From Cloeon dipterum (lineage: Eukaryota; Arthropoda; Insecta; Ephemeroptera; Baetidae), in the NCBI RefSeq assembly GCF_949628265.1, contig NC_088787.1:424501-488500 (forward strand): a DNA stretch of 64,000 bases, written 5' to 3'. Position 1 is the stretch's first letter. Each line of letters begins with the position of its first letter. The notes beneath the pieces are model-generated. The model was not told the DNA's origin. It worked only from the letters and a program-made list of their open reading frames with translations, and searched no databases. This document shows positions 62,217 to 64,000 of this stretch, in pieces. The position numbers were made by a program, and so were the translations under genes.

Positions 62217-64000
62217 CGGTGGATAATAAGAGAATTCTTTAATTTAAATTTAAAAATTTTGCGTGAGAGGTTAATAAAAAATCTCTAGGATCTTATAAAA
62301 GGATCGAGTTTTAAAATTAACTTTTCTGCGGGTGGAAGACGACGATATAGACGACCGTCAAGTTTTTATTTTTATCAATGTGCAAAAATGTTTGTTTCAA
62401 CAAAGATATATTTAATTTAAAAATTAATTGAGCTATAAATAAGTTTGTTGAGATTGGTCAATAAGGAATTAATAAAATTTGGGCAATGCTTGCCAATTTA
62501 ACAATAAAAGAACATGATTTGAATTTTTAGAATGCGGCACTTCATGTCACAAGAATGAAACTGCAGCCTAAGGTTTCCAGGAGTGTCCCTTTGCTAGGTT
62601 AGCTGAAAGGGTGGCGAAAACTGACCAACCCTGAGAGTGCACCCGCGCCTGCTCGACTTCCCTGCAAAGCTCCGAGACCTTTGTAAAAAATTAAATTCGA
62701 GTAGTAGTTTGGATATTAAATGTTTGAAAGGGAAACCATCAGCGAGTTTTACTTTAAACCATATATAACAACCTCAAAAATACCGTGGATGTTAGGTACC
62801 ATATTTTCACCCCTGCAATTGGAATCATGGTGTACTCTTATAACTGTCATGCATAAAAGATTGAACTGCCAGAATGATATGCCATTTTGGTGCAGTCCAT
62901 CAAGTTTGTAGGCCCCCCTCGTTTTTGCAATAAAGTTAATTTTTTTCATTTATTCTTATTGGTATCTCCTCCTATGTTTAGGGATGTGCAAAACCGATTA
63001 TCGATTATTTTTTCTTTTTCCTCTATGATGTTGGGACTGTCAAATGAGTACGAATCATCAATTTTTAAGCATTTTGGCAGATTTTAGAAATCGATTATTT
63101 TCGATTATTTCATCCAAACCGACTATTTTTCGATTATTTCCCATAAAAAAGCGATTATTGTCTGATTTCTTAAAAAGGGGTTATTTTCCACTATATTTTG
63201 TCGAAAACCACGCAATCCGCGAACGTGCAACAGTGTTTTAAGAATCAGAGAGGTTGACAAAGCCAATTTTTTAAAGGAATCTTACAAAACAGATAATTTT
63301 TAAACAATGAATCATTTAAATATACAGTAGTTATTACTTTAATAGCTCAAATTTTAACATTTTTATCTTTTAACAGTAATGTGCGTGAGCAATGATTGAT
63401 TTGCAACGTAATAATTTGTAAGGACCGCATGAGGTAACCAGTTGCAGAAAGTTGTTGTTACTTAAAGTATAGCTCTACTGCAAGAACAAATTATTTTTAA
63501 ATTTACCCGAAATTTTATAAAAGCTTAAATTTTCCAAATTTGCGAGAAAATCGGCTATTAAGCTTGCATTTTAGTCATATTGCCAGTCTAATCAATATCT
63601 TGATTTGAAATCATAATTTATTTCACCAGAAGAGAAATTTAGATCATAAATCACATACCATTAATTGGACAGATCGTGACGAAAGGAATCAAAATCAAGC
63701 GAAACTCTTTTACTAACTTTATAATTTGTCAAGCAGTTAGGCAATATCTGAACTTTAATTTTTTGACAGACCTGATTTCATTATTGTTCATTGTAGAAGT
63801 TGCTTAATTCCAAATTTTTTTTTAGCAAAATGAACAAATTGCTAAAGCGAACAATAAATGCAAAAATATTTTTAATCTTTAGCGGACTGTTAATTGTAAG
63901 TTCTACTTTAACTTTTTCACTCAAACAATTATTTTTTTAAAGTGGAATGCTGATTCTGGGCAACAATTGAAAATTATTTGAATTGTTGGATGCCATAAAC
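62217..64000. other. AT-rich region with no recognised gene
   Basis: No exon with protein-like composition was found. At 62988-63160 the stretch GGGATGTGCAAAACCGATTA is followed by at least five degenerate CGATTATT repeats, which looks like the edge of a dispersed element, but no matching opposite end is visible in the window. If the yellow-family gene has a further exon, this region is its intron. Confidence 0.5.

Overview
The window is nuclear DNA from an animal, most likely an insect. Genes are split by many short GT-AG introns (often 48-70 bp), miniature inverted-repeat elements are abundant, and there is a yellow/MRJP-family gene, a family found mainly in insects. I cannot name the species from sequence alone. 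A compact, early-branching insect such as a mayfly would fit, but that is inference.

Positions 1-51,230 hold conserved genes with GC-rich exons. The first block (1-26,938) is a head-to-head pair of type IV collagen genes: an alpha-1-type chain on the minus strand (its C-terminal NC1 domain runs off at base 1) and an alpha-2-type chain on the plus strand (complete, 29 exons, 1,751 residues). Their start codons are 333 bp apart, so they probably share a promoter and supply the two subunits of one basement-membrane protomer. A small spliced plus-strand gene is nested in a 2.1 kb intron of the alpha-1 gene. The 8 kb first intron of the alpha-2 gene carries a large inverted array of ~490-bp repeats. 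Next come casein kinase I alpha (minus, 28,577-31,284) and, divergent from it, the neuropathy target esterase / Swiss cheese phospholipase (plus, 32,349-43,392, about 1,285 residues). The esterase has two equal-length (117 bp) alternative versions of the exon encoding its catalytic aspartate. Then there is a Gab/Dos-type docking protein (minus, 44,816-48,434), apparently frameshifted by 2 bp in its PH domain, and, divergent from it, an unrecognised coiled-coil protein with a Glu/Pro/Gln repeat region (plus, 48,938-51,224).

From about 51.3 kb to the end the DNA is AT-rich and holds fast-evolving genes. These are two C-type-lectin-like genes on the minus strand (51.7-53.0 kb and 58.9-59.7 kb, the second apparently frameshifted) and a local family of F-box/LRR-like genes on the plus strand. 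That family comprises a pseudogene at 53.6-54.95 kb broken by a 5'-truncated LINE insertion with a 14-bp target-site duplication, an intact 451-residue gene at 55.1-57.3 kb, and a duplicated tail-plus-first-exon fragment at 58.15-58.7 kb. Last is a yellow/MRJP-family gene (60.8 kb onward) with a clear TATA box and initiator; its 3' end is not resolved in the window.

Introns and intergenic gaps are seeded with at least three MITE-like families, labelled A, B and C here, and with short dispersed repeats. No tRNA, rRNA, CRISPR array or prokaryotic feature was found. Gene models were built by hand from reading frames and splice signals; in each complete multi-exon model the exon lengths sum to a multiple of three, except where a frameshift is reported.
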